Assembly: GCF_018913465.1 (NCBI RefSeq)
Contig: NZ_JABAPM010000003.1
Span: 1 to 64,000, forward strand
DNA from: Arcanobacterium phocae
GTDB lineage: Bacteria > Actinomycetota > Actinomycetes > Actinomycetales > Actinomycetaceae
DNA: 64,000 bases
Direction of reading: 5' to 3'
Part shown: positions 51,742-60,230 of the stretch, piece after piece
Layout of the letters: every line of letters begins with the position of its first letter
Numbering within the stretch: the first letter of the stretch is position 1
Notes under the pieces: model-generated
What the model was told of the DNA's origin: nothing
Database searches by the model: none
Seen by the model: the letters and a program-made list of their open reading frames with translations, nothing else
Position numbers and translations under genes: made by a program

Positions 51742-52815
51742 ATGCGAACGTGGACACTCTGCCATCCCGCAGCCGGGACATTTGAGATTATTGAAGCACC
51801 CGCGTCGCAGATGCGTGAGATCGACCCGGAGTGGGATCCGCGGCCCGAAAAGAGCACTCTACCCGAGTCAGAACCACACTCTGAGCCTGCCCAGCAACCA
51901 GAGCCGGCACCACATAACGAAACCGCGGAACAACAGCACGCCCTAGCCAAACTTGCCAACCGCTTTGAGCGTTGGGCAAACCGACTACCCAGCCCACTCT
52001 CCCCGGTCAAGCGTCGATTTCTTGAGTACGCAGAACGAATCCGTTCCAATGCTGGAAATCAAGTAGCTATTCGGCTGAACGGACGTACTCTAGCTCGATA
52101 TTATCGGCCCCGCTCCGGAGCGATCAGTATGCGGACTTTTCTCCAGCCAGATGACTCGACCATCTATCCGAAGCCAGGCGAATTCACATCCATGATTCCG
52201 GCACGCAAACCCAAACTCGCCCTCACGGCTTCCCCATTTGGCGACGTCGTTTCCGTCTACTTTCTCGCAGAAAATGGCACGTACGAGTTCGCGGCTCCGC
52301 CTAACAGCTACGCTCAGCAACGCCAGAAAATGCTAGAAACTGCTCCTCTCAAACGCTTTTTCCTTCCTATCCTTATCGGGCTAAGCAAAGTTGGGTGGGC
52401 ATGGATTGTGCTCCTTGTACTTCCGATTATCGAAGCGTTCTTTCATCCCTACTGGGATGCCACAAAATCCTTCTTACAGTGGTTCTTCTTTCCTGTCATT
52501 TGGCTATGGCAATCATTTTGGTGGCTAGTTGGCACACTCCTATCGCCAATCGGCTGGTTACTGAGCTGGATCTGGAAACCAATATCGTACGTATTAGCCA
52601 TGCTCTGGGCTCCAATCGGAAAGTTTTTCCGTTGGCTCAGCTCCTTCCTTCCCGATCTCCCCGATCTCCCCGATCTCCCGGACTGGCTATCATGGCTCAT
52701 TACTCATCCAAAACTATGGCTTCCTGTGCTAGCCGGAGTGAGTGCCGGAATCATTGCGATTATCCGCAACCGCCGAGCTAAGAAACGACGCGACAATACC
52801 GACTCTCCCGAGTGA
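51742..52815 (+). CDS. Trp-rich membrane protein, 357 aa
   Basis: The family is not recognised. Residues 1-75 are acidic and Pro/Gln-rich, and residues about 75-200 form a soluble region (RYYRPRSGAISMRTFLQPDD). After that come hydrophobic helices (VGWAWIVLLVLPIIEAFF, FFFPVIWLWQSFWWLVGTLLSPIGWLLSWIW, LWLPVLAGVSAGIIAII) with many Trp residues. A triple 9-bp repeat (52651-52677) encodes DLPDLPDLPDW. A basic tail (NRRAKKRRD) ends it. It may be an envelope protein made of amphipathic Trp helices; no function is proposed. Confidence 0.7.
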   Translation: MRTWTLCHPAAGTFEIIEAPASQMREIDPEWDPRPEKSTLPESEPHSEPAQQPEPAPHNETAEQQHALAKLANRFERWANRLPSPLSPVKRRFLEYAERIRSNAGNQVAIRLNGRTLARYYRPRSGAISMRTFLQPDDSTIYPKPGEFTSMIPARKPKLALTASPFGDVVSVYFLAENGTYEFAAPPNSYAQQRQKMLETAPLKRFFLPILIGLSKVGWAWIVLLVLPIIEAFFHPYWDATKSFLQWFFFPVIWLWQSFWWLVGTLLSPIGWLLSWIWKPISYVLAMLWAPIGKFFRWLSSFLPDLPDLPDLPDWLSWLITHPKLWLPVLAGVSAGIIAIIRNRRAKKRRDNTDSPE

Positions 52816-52848
52816 CGTTCCCTGCCAATTGTCGTTTAGGCTAGGTGC

Positions 52849-53898
52849 GTGAATATTTTTCTTGTTGCTTTACTAGCGGTAACGGTTTTTCGGGCGCGGA
52901 TTATGCACCAACCGGATGTGGAGTCCTATATTTCGCATGCTCACACAACGCGCATTAATGGCCTCTTTATTTTGATTGTTTTTTATGCGCATGTGCGCAC
53001 CTATATTCCCGTCGATCCGCACGCAGATAGCTGGATGCTCGGTTTAGCAACGGGTTTGGGTCAGCTCATGGTAGCTTTGTTTTTGTTTTATTCCGGGTTC
53101 GGGGTGCATGAGTCTATCCGCCGCAAGCCAGGATATGTTCAGTCGATTCCGGCGAAGCGGGTTGGAGTAACTTGGGTTAATTTTGCGAGTGTGGTAGCAA
53201 TTTATGCTCTCGTTGGTTTGCTATTGGGTCGGGATTTTACCCTGACACAGGTGGTGTTGGCATTTACCGGTTGGACTAGTGTTGGCAATTCGGCGTGGTA
53301 TATTTTTGCGATTTTGGTGTTGTATGCGCTGACGTTCGTGGTTTATTCGCTGGTGGGTTCGCGCCCGCATCTTGCGCTCGTTGTAATGTTTGCGGTGACG
53401 CTCGCTTTTAGTCTTCTCATGTGGTGGGCGAAGGATTTTTCGGCCACGTATTCATACAATACGGTGCTGTGCTATCCGTTGGGAATGGCTTGGTCCGCTT
53501 ATCGTGCTCCGGTCGAGGAGTGGTTGCGCGGCGCTCATGCTTGGCGGCGTTGGTTGTTTTTGTTAGCGACGACGACGGCGGTCTTCGTCGTCGTCAAAAA
53601 TTATGCCGGAATGCATTATTTGGTTTTTCAGATGGCGGCACTGTGGTACTGCGCCGTGGCGGTACTGGTGACGATGGTGGTTCATCTGGATAGCCCGATT
53701 TTGGCGTGGTGCGGCCAGAATCTGTTTTGGATTTACGTGCTGCAGCGCCTACCGATGATGGTACTGACATATGCTGGGTGGGCGGAATACCGCTATGTTT
53801 TTGTGGTGGTATCGCTGGTGGTGACTGTTGGCCTGACGATTGTAATGCAAACCCTCATACTTCCTCTTTCAACAGCTCTCGCTCGTTCTAGAAGATGA
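52849..53898 (+). CDS. Acyltransferase-3-like membrane protein
   Basis: A 349-residue protein with about ten membrane segments and the acyltransferase-3 pattern: HTTRINGLFILIVFYAHVRTYIP (the HxxR/N-like motif region), VALFLFYSGFGVHESIRRK, and SAWYIFAILVLYALTFVVY. Such enzymes O-acetylate surface polysaccharides or peptidoglycan, using a donor across the membrane. The usual catalytic H-F-x-V pattern is weak here, so specificity cannot be assigned. GTG start 33 bp after the Trp-rich protein gene, same direction. Confidence 0.75.
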   Translation: MNIFLVALLAVTVFRARIMHQPDVESYISHAHTTRINGLFILIVFYAHVRTYIPVDPHADSWMLGLATGLGQLMVALFLFYSGFGVHESIRRKPGYVQSIPAKRVGVTWVNFASVVAIYALVGLLLGRDFTLTQVVLAFTGWTSVGNSAWYIFAILVLYALTFVVYSLVGSRPHLALVVMFAVTLAFSLLMWWAKDFSATYSYNTVLCYPLGMAWSAYRAPVEEWLRGAHAWRRWLFLLATTTAVFVVVKNYAGMHYLVFQMAALWYCAVAVLVTMVVHLDSPILAWCGQNLFWIYVLQRLPMMVLTYAGWAEYRYVFVVVSLVVTVGLTIVMQTLILPLSTALARSRR

Positions 53899-53974
53899 TT
53901 GTTCCTTGTGGCTCGCCGCGGCTCTGGAATCATGTGTCAGGTATATATCAGGCTAAATCTCGGCTGTACCCGAA

Positions 53975-54027
53975 GTAAATAAGACGGGCGGGGAAAGTTT
54001 TATACTTTCCCCGCCCGTCTTATTTAC
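53975..54027. terminator. Bidirectional terminator between convergent genes
   Basis: A perfect 24-bp inverted repeat (53975-53998 and 54004-54027) with loop TTTAT, GC-rich in the centre and A/T-rich at the ends, so it works on both strands. It separates the acyltransferase gene from the adhesin gene. Confidence 0.92.
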
Positions 54028-54039
54028 ACGCAATAATAA

Positions 54040-56214
54040 TCACGCGTTCTTGCGCCTTAACAGAACAACACCACCAGCTAGGAGCAACAAAGCTGCAATT
54101 CCCATGCCAGCTATGCTGACACCAGTTTCTGCCAGAGATTTGTTAGTGTTCGGAACAACTTTTGGTTGATCCGGCGTCGGTGTTTCCGGAAGTGGCATCC
54201 GTTCGTCCTGCATAACAACAGCGGAGTTCTTAGCCTCTACCCACTTGCCGTCCTGAAGAATTTCGATCTTCTTGCCATCCGAGTTCACCGAAACTCGGAA
54301 AGTAATTTCCTCAGCTTTCAAGAAGCCAAGCGGAGCCTGATCCTCAACCAAAGTATAAATACCATCAGTTAGAGCGAAAGTCTCGGGTGTTCCAGACGAA
54401 ATCCACTCTTTGATAATTTCAGTGCCTTCAGCTTTATTGCCCTTGACAATCTTCAGCGAAGCACCTTTAAGTTCATCACCTTGTCCAGCAATAACTTTGG
54501 AGAAAATAACTGGCGCAGTTTTTGGAGTAGGAGCAACAGGCTTCTTCACAGTAACAGTAACCGTCTGCTTTTCAGAATTCTTATCCACGTGCTCAGCAAC
54601 AACATCACCAGTCTTCTCACCAGCTTCAGTAGCCTTAAACACACGCTCAAGAACAGTGAACTTCACCGGCTTACCATCAGCACTCAACGCAGACTCAGGA
54701 ATTGTCACAATCACAGGAACAGTAGCTTTACCGAAATCTGCTTCACTTTTCGTCACATTGAACAACTGTTTGCCTGCAACAGCAGACTCCTTGTCGCCAC
54801 CTTCACGAACATACGTCGCCTCAGCAACATAACGACCAGCAGGAAGATTCTTCCACTCAACCGAGTCAACAACCTCAACAGGCTTCACACCATCAAGCTC
54901 AACAGCCTTCTCCGCATTAATCGTAGCAACAGTCGAAATCGACGGAGTAGGAGCAACAGGCTTCTTCACAGTCACAGAAACTGTCTGCTCAACAGAATCC
55001 TTATCCACGTGCTCAGCAACAACATCACCAGTCTTCTCACCAGCTTCAGTAGCCTTAAACACACGCTCAAGAACAGTGAACTTCACTGCCTGACCATCAG
55101 CACTCAACGCAGACTCAGGAATTGTCACAATCACAGGAACAGTAGCTTTACCGAAATCTGCTTCACTTTTCGTCACATTGAACAACTGTTTGCCTGCAAC
55201 AGCAGACTCCTTGTCGCCACCTTCACGAACATACGTCGCCTCAGCAACATAACGACCAGCAGGAAGATTCTTCCACTCAACCGAGTCAACAACCTCAACA
55301 GGCTTCACACCATCAAGCTCAACAGCCTTCTCCGCATTAATCGTAGCAACAGTCGAAATTGACGGCTTGGGCGTTGTATCGTCATTTCCCGGAGGAACAA
55401 TCTTTCCCTTTTCGTCTACAAAAACTGCACGCAAAACGCTCTGGTACTTTTTGTTGTTCGCTGGATATACCGATAAGCTCGCACCTTCCAACGGTTTTTC
55501 CAAGGAGACACCGGCAAGCGGAGTCTTTTCTAACGAGCCTTCTTGAGTTAAGAACCGAAGAGCAACCTCCATGTTGGGGATTGATTTTTTATATTCCTTA
55601 ATTTCTCTCAAAAAATTTAATGAAGTACTATTCTTATAGCTATCAGAAAAGTACCAGATCGCACTTTGCGTTACTGCATGAAACTCATCTGCTGTTAGAT
55701 TCAGCTTCTTCTGAATTCCCGCAGCGTCATAGGGGAATCCATTCCAGATTACTTTCTCAATTGCAAGATCAGGTTTTTCGACACTACGAACATTAGTGGC
55801 AACTCCGAGAATACTCACAGTGGGTTTGTCGTATTTCAAATTTACTGTGAGATTTTTTTCAGCATCAACGCGCGGATAAATCGGGTATTCTCTAGATGCG
55901 TTGAAACAATATCCTAAATTTTCAAAGACCTTGATATTCGCCTGATCTGGATTAATATATTGTTCATTTTTTATGCTTAACGGGAATTCCGTAGCATCAA
56001 TTTTTTTACCAGCCTCGCCTGACATCACAAAAAGATACGGATAATGGCGTTGCGCTTTATCGCTTTTAACAAGCTCACTTGAGAGCTTGAATCCTACATA
56101 TGGAACAGCTGCTCCATTGCGCTCAACAGCGCTAGCTACAGGACTAGTAAACACTGCGAACATAGTGACGCAGGCTATAATAACACCTAAAGCGCTACTT
56201 ATTTTTTTAGACAT
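54040..56214 (-). CDS. Thioester-domain, LPXTG-anchored adhesin with tandem VaFE-type repeats
   Basis: A 724-residue surface protein with a signal peptide (about residues 1-30). Residues 40-200 look like a thioester domain: GYCFN (Cys 103) and TQSAIWYF (Gln 183, the TQXA motif). The pair would form an internal thioester that bonds covalently to host targets. Two near-identical 140-residue repeats follow (about 285-564, ATINAEKAVELDGVKPVEVVDSVEW ... VTVKKPVAPTP), like VaFE domains. Then comes a Cna-B domain with TLVEDQAPLGF, and LAETG with a membrane helix and RRKNA for sortase anchoring. Located beside the pilus locus, same direction. Confidence 0.9.
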   Translation of the reverse strand: MSKKISSALGVIIACVTMFAVFTSPVASAVERNGAAVPYVGFKLSSELVKSDKAQRHYPYLFVMSGEAGKKIDATEFPLSIKNEQYINPDQANIKVFENLGYCFNASREYPIYPRVDAEKNLTVNLKYDKPTVSILGVATNVRSVEKPDLAIEKVIWNGFPYDAAGIQKKLNLTADEFHAVTQSAIWYFSDSYKNSTSLNFLREIKEYKKSIPNMEVALRFLTQEGSLEKTPLAGVSLEKPLEGASLSVYPANNKKYQSVLRAVFVDEKGKIVPPGNDDTTPKPSISTVATINAEKAVELDGVKPVEVVDSVEWKNLPAGRYVAEATYVREGGDKESAVAGKQLFNVTKSEADFGKATVPVIVTIPESALSADGQAVKFTVLERVFKATEAGEKTGDVVAEHVDKDSVEQTVSVTVKKPVAPTPSISTVATINAEKAVELDGVKPVEVVDSVEWKNLPAGRYVAEATYVREGGDKESAVAGKQLFNVTKSEADFGKATVPVIVTIPESALSADGKPVKFTVLERVFKATEAGEKTGDVVAEHVDKNSEKQTVTVTVKKPVAPTPKTAPVIFSKVIAGQGDELKGASLKIVKGNKAEGTEIIKEWISSGTPETFALTDGIYTLVEDQAPLGFLKAEEITFRVSVNSDGKKIEILQDGKWVEAKNSAVVMQDERMPLPETPTPDQPKVVPNTNKSLAETGVSIAGMGIAALLLLAGGVVLLRRKNA
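54527..55366. repeat. Two tandem 420-bp coding repeats
   Basis: Copies at 54527-54946 and 54947-55366 are almost identical with only scattered differences (for example near 54560-54595 and 54665-54680). Each codes for 140 residues in frame. Near-identity suggests recent duplication or gene conversion; recombination could vary copy number. Confidence 0.92.
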
Positions 56215-56492
56215 GTTTTCCTTTCTGACTACCGGCTAATTCTAGCAACAACAACGCCGATCCAACCATGTGATACATTACGTGTACGAATGATTTGAAT
56301 CTCAATAGGTTTTTGATGCATGCATTGCGCTCGTCCCGTTGATGAATTAGAGGCGGAATGGGCGGGAAGCTAACTCATACCTTGACAGAAGATCACCGGT
56401 ACCGACTTTCACCTTGTCAATGATGACTCTTCGGTTGTTGCACCTGCTGGGAAAACTATGGCATCTTATTTCAAAGCAGTCTCACACCTTAC

Positions 56493-57449
56493 TTAAGCCG
56501 TTACTCCACCTGGTGTCGCTTCGGAGATAAGCTTGTGTTTTCCAGCTGCCTTCTTCTTAGATCGGCGGGGGTATCCGCTTCGCCAAATATAGATTCCGCT
56601 AATAACGAGTCCACCGATGATGTTGAAGATCCACCACGGAAAGTGCGGAAGGGTTGATTCTTTTTCTGCAGTTTTTACAGCAGCTTTAGGCGTTGGAAAT
56701 ACGCGTTCACCGGTAACTAAGATACGATGGGAGTTGATTCCTAGCGGGGTGCAGGTGACAAGTGTGATGAGATCTCTGCCGGGAACCGCACGAATTTCTT
56801 CGGTCTCTGATGGTTCTACGACCTTGGTTTCGGTGACGCGATAATCAAGAGTTTCACCGAATACTTCGACGATAATTTCATCTCCAGTGGTGACCTTGTC
56901 AAGGTCAGTGAAGATTTTTGCACTGGCTAGTCCGCGGTGTCCAGTTAAGACTGTTCGTGTCCCATTTCCACCAACAGGAAGTGAGGTACCTTGAAGATGC
57001 CCAACTGCAACAAGTAACACGTCCTCAGAGGTTCCGTGGAATACGGGGAGATCAATATCTGCTTTAGGGACAATAACTCGTGCCATAAGTCCGCTATCAT
57101 TTGCGTTAAGAAGTTTTTGATAGTCCAATGGGTTAATACTGCCGTCTTCAGTTCCATCTCCGCTTGGTATGCGTGTGTCTTTTTCAAGGATAGCGCCAGA
57201 GGTTAATGCATCATTGTACTCGTGCGCTAACTTCAGTTGTTCGGCTGCCGCTGGGTGTACATTTTGTACTTCTTTGCTGTAGTTGTTAACGATACCTGCT
57301 TGGTTGACTGATGAAAACCAGTTAGCCATATCAGGGTATGTGAACACGATAATGCCCGCGAGCCCGATTACAACGGGGACCAGTGCAAATTTCGGAAATT
57401 TCCACGTTGATTTTTTAAGGTGCTTGGGTGATTTTTTTATATCACTCAT
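56493..57449 (-). CDS. Class C (pilus-type) sortase
   Basis: A 318-residue transpeptidase that joins pilins through isopeptide bonds. It has an N-terminal membrane helix (ALVPVVIGLAGIIVFTYP), a lid-like segment INPLDYQKLLN and the sortase domain: LPVFHGTSEDVLLVAVGHLQGTSLP, catalytic His in LTGHRG, Cys in LVTCTPLG, Arg in HRILVTGER. A second helix and RSGYPRRSKKK tail follow. The gene follows the major pilin, separated by a hairpin that may reduce its transcription. It likely assembles the tip and major pilin encoded upstream. Confidence 0.94.
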   Translation of the reverse strand: MSDIKKSPKHLKKSTWKFPKFALVPVVIGLAGIIVFTYPDMANWFSSVNQAGIVNNYSKEVQNVHPAAAEQLKLAHEYNDALTSGAILEKDTRIPSGDGTEDGSINPLDYQKLLNANDSGLMARVIVPKADIDLPVFHGTSEDVLLVAVGHLQGTSLPVGGNGTRTVLTGHRGLASAKIFTDLDKVTTGDEIIVEVFGETLDYRVTETKVVEPSETEEIRAVPGRDLITLVTCTPLGINSHRILVTGERVFPTPKAAVKTAEKESTLPHFPWWIFNIIGGLVISGIYIWRSGYPRRSKKKAAGKHKLISEATPGGVTA

Positions 57450-57472
57450 AGTTATCCTTACTTTAACGGGAA

Positions 57473-57502
57473 AGAAGGCTACAGGGACTCCTGTAGCCTT
57501 CT
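57473..57502 (-). terminator. Hairpin between major pilin and sortase genes (attenuator)
   Basis: A perfect 13-bp stem (AGAAGGCTACAGG, loop GACT/AGTC) with a TTC run after it on the minus strand. It lies between two genes expected to be in one operon, so it probably permits some readthrough. Confidence 0.75.
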
Positions 57503-57537
57503 TCTATGTTACTGTGTCTCAGCTAAGCATTCAGTAA

Positions 57538-59139
57538 TCAGCGAAGGACTGAACGACGACGCTGAACAAATGCAACACCAGTAGCGATTGCTAGAAGAGC
57601 AATACCAGCAAAGGCGAGCAGAACACGTCCAGCCGTACCAGTCAATGGGAGGTTTGGAACAGTCGACTTGGCGTTAGGGATCTCCACGCTATAGTGACCA
57701 ACAGCAATCTGTCCCACTTCAACCTTCACAGGAATGTTTGCACCATCCCCCGCTGGAAGAACAAATCCAGCTGGCGATACCGTTTCCTTTAAAACGTAAC
57801 ACCGATGATTATGCTCGAGAACCGGTTCTGAACCGTCTGGAGACTCAGCAGAATCGATAAATAATCCCTTAATATTGACAACTCCATCAGCACCGGACGA
57901 AAAGCTAGTTTTTCCTTCAACCGAGATAGGATCACCTGTGAGCTCTGCGGCAGAACAATCCTGGGCAAATTTATCTTTAGCTGCAAAAAGCTGGAATTGA
58001 GCCCCCTTAAGGCCTGAATCTTTATTATCCTTATCATACTTCAAAGCCTTAAGTTGACCCCAAGCAGACAGAACCTTGTTCGTAGGCTCTGGAGGCGTTG
58101 TCGGAGGCGTTGTCGGAGGCGTTGTCGGAGGCGTTGTCGGAGGCATTGGCTTATCTTCTATATCAAAGAAGAACTCTGCCTGATTAACAATTTTTCCATT
58201 AGGATTTACCTTGGATATTTTTGTTTCAAATTGTACTACAAACTCCTCATTAGCATGCACTTTGAGTTTCTGTAGCCCGGCCTGAGTCAAAGCAACAAAG
58301 GTTTCATTTGGCGTAATGATGTAGTCAACCTTTTGGTGTAAAGATTCAGAGCCAGCCTTAGCAGAAAGCACGCTTACCTTTCCATGCGCATCATCAAACT
58401 TATCTTTGACGATAAAATACTTAAAACTTGAATCTTCTGGAATACTTGGAATTTTCTTCGACACAGAATAGGTTACCCGAGCATCAGAGTCCATAAGTCC
58501 AATACCGTTATCATTGACTGAAATATGTTTCTTAGGCGCTTGGGATAAAATGTTTTTAGGGTAAATGAAAACATCATACACCCACTTATTCGTGTTCCCA
58601 TTATCAGGGAAAGGCACAGTTACGATTGACGGCGCAGCTTTTCTGAGTACCTCTACCGGGCTTTCACTCTCACACAGTAAATATGCACCCAATTCTAGAT
58701 CAGATAGCTTTGCCTTGCCATCATCACCAGTAGCACCGGTTTCTTTAGGTTGTTCAAAAGTGTAATTTTTCAACGTCGGGTTGTTTATATCGTCACACGC
58801 ATGCGAGTAATTCGTCTTTGCCAATGCACTTATACCAGCCCAAGAGGAACTATCACTAACCTTAAACTCTTTAAGCTTAAAAGCCTTAAACTTAACGCCA
58901 GAAACCCCTTTTCCGGAACCATTATCTTCGTGATCAGCAACGCCGTTTTTCCCGTTCCGCGAACCTGCCTCTTGCTTGATAATGGTAATCGAACCTCTAG
59001 CACCTTGGTCGATGTTACCAAATTCAGGGCTCTTACCCTCTGCCGAAGCTGGGACAGCCGCGACGGCTAACATTGACAGCCCTAAACACGCTGTGGCAAT
59101 AGCCCCAACGAATCGATTATGTTTATGAGACACAATCAT
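57538..59139 (-). CDS. LPXTG major pilin (SpaA-type)
   Basis: A 533-residue pilin that sortase polymerises into the shaft. It has a signal peptide (residues 1-33), the pilin motif VYDVFIYPKN with the linking Lys about 195, several Cna-B-like domains and the E-box CYVLKETVSPAGF that supports isopeptide formation. A Pro-Thr repeat linker (MPPTTPPTTPPTTPP) separates the second and third domains. The anchor LPLTG (497-501) is followed by a hydrophobic helix and RRRSVLR. It is the middle gene of tip-shaft-sortase. Confidence 0.94.
   Translation of the reverse strand: MIVSHKHNRFVGAIATACLGLSMLAVAAVPASAEGKSPEFGNIDQGARGSITIIKQEAGSRNGKNGVADHEDNGSGKGVSGVKFKAFKLKEFKVSDSSSWAGISALAKTNYSHACDDINNPTLKNYTFEQPKETGATGDDGKAKLSDLELGAYLLCESESPVEVLRKAAPSIVTVPFPDNGNTNKWVYDVFIYPKNILSQAPKKHISVNDNGIGLMDSDARVTYSVSKKIPSIPEDSSFKYFIVKDKFDDAHGKVSVLSAKAGSESLHQKVDYIITPNETFVALTQAGLQKLKVHANEEFVVQFETKISKVNPNGKIVNQAEFFFDIEDKPMPPTTPPTTPPTTPPTTPPEPTNKVLSAWGQLKALKYDKDNKDSGLKGAQFQLFAAKDKFAQDCSAAELTGDPISVEGKTSFSSGADGVVNIKGLFIDSAESPDGSEPVLEHNHRCYVLKETVSPAGFVLPAGDGANIPVKVEVGQIAVGHYSVEIPNAKSTVPNLPLTGTAGRVLLAFAGIALLAIATGVAFVQRRRSVLR
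58091..58138. repeat. 12-bp tandem repeat in major pilin (Pro-Thr linker)
   Basis: Four exact copies of GGAGGCGTTGTC plus a partial fifth encode the in-frame unit PTTP. The array could gain or lose units and change the linker length. Confidence 0.9.
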
Positions 59140-59195
59140 ACCTTTCTCCTATTTTTAGTTCCACAACTTATTTCCTTATAAAACTGGAATATAAG

Positions 59196-60230
59196 TCACA
59201 TCCTTTTAAATCTTCTCTGAATTCCCAAAGCCAAAAGACTAAGGAACAAAAGTCCTGAGCCAACAACTAGGAAAAGATCTGTACTCGTGCCACCAGTCAA
59301 TGGTATCGGCGGAACCGGAACACGCTTATTAACAAATGGCTTACTGGTCAAATCAATTTCCCGTTTATCTATGGTAATCTCAAACCCTCGCGATTCATCA
59401 GTATCATTTACCATATAGCCTACAGGAGGTTTTGTCTCTTTAAGTTCATACTTCCCCAACGTCAGGTTTCTCACCTCAAGTTCACCCGGCTTCGGATTAA
59501 CATCTCCACCAGATTTACAAGGCTGTTTAGCACAATCGGTAATAGTGCGAGACCTACTATCAGGTCCTGTTATGGACCACTCTGATCCTGCTAAAACATG
59601 CCCCCTAGAATCATGCTTGCGCCATTTCACCAAACCGTTAAGCGCTTTTTCCTGATTAACGAAAATACAGTCCACCTTGTCGCCCGGCTTAATTTGATAC
59701 TCCTGATTTCGGTTTGAAATATCTGTCTTTATGCCCGTTACACGATCAATACAGAACAAGTCTTTAAGCTCATAATCAATAGGCATCGCCTGCTGCCTTT
59801 GGTGCTCCGAAAAGTGGTACAAACCGGGGGCGACCGATTTATTTTCGTCGGAGAAATACTCAATAGACTTTCGATCGTTGTGACCAACTGCCATTAGCTG
59901 ATAATCTTTAGGTTTTGTGATGGGATTTCCAGATTCTGCAATCACGATTTTTTTGAGTCGGAGCTCGGTTTTAATAGGGTGGTTCGTAAACGTACACTCA
60001 ACAGCTCCACCCCTACCATTTACTTGCAAGTTGAATTCAGGTCCTTTTCCTTTAGTGAGCTCACGACCTGTTTGATCAGTACACACGTATTCAGAAGAGT
60101 AGTACGAAGATATGTCACTCCCATCAGCAATTTTTTCCCTAAAAGTTAACGTGCTAGGTGCAACAAGCGCCACAGGGCCTACCAGTTTATTTTGTACACC
60201 CGTGGCCCCCCCCTTGTGTTTCAACCTCAC
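59196..60230 (-). CDS. Pilus tip protein, C-terminal half (out of frame with N-terminal half)
   Basis: The 344-codon frame holds the C-terminal part of the tip protein: Cna-B-like domains (RLKKIVIAESGNPITKPKDYQLMAVG; GLVKWRKHDSRGHVLAGSEWSI), an E-box YELKETKPPVGYM and the anchor IPLTG with a hydrophobic helix and RRFKRM. It has no signal peptide or credible ribosome binding site and overlaps the upstream frame by 44 bp at an eight-G run. It can only be expressed as part of the upstream gene after a frame change. With seven G the joined product would be about 1018 residues. Confidence 0.85.
   Translation of the reverse strand: MRLKHKGGATGVQNKLVGPVALVAPSTLTFREKIADGSDISSYYSSEYVCTDQTGRELTKGKGPEFNLQVNGRGGAVECTFTNHPIKTELRLKKIVIAESGNPITKPKDYQLMAVGHNDRKSIEYFSDENKSVAPGLYHFSEHQRQQAMPIDYELKDLFCIDRVTGIKTDISNRNQEYQIKPGDKVDCIFVNQEKALNGLVKWRKHDSRGHVLAGSEWSITGPDSRSRTITDCAKQPCKSGGDVNPKPGELEVRNLTLGKYELKETKPPVGYMVNDTDESRGFEITIDKREIDLTSKPFVNKRVPVPPIPLTGGTSTDLFLVVGSGLLFLSLLALGIQRRFKRM

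Noticed and set aside
54481-55362. 293-codon plus-strand frame rich in Asn, Leu and Arg repeats
   Set aside because: It is the reverse shadow of the 420-bp repeats in the adhesin gene; the repeat periodicity comes from that gene.
58091-58138. Short tandem units considered as a CRISPR array
   Set aside because: The units are contiguous 12-mers without spacers and code in frame for a Pro-Thr linker.
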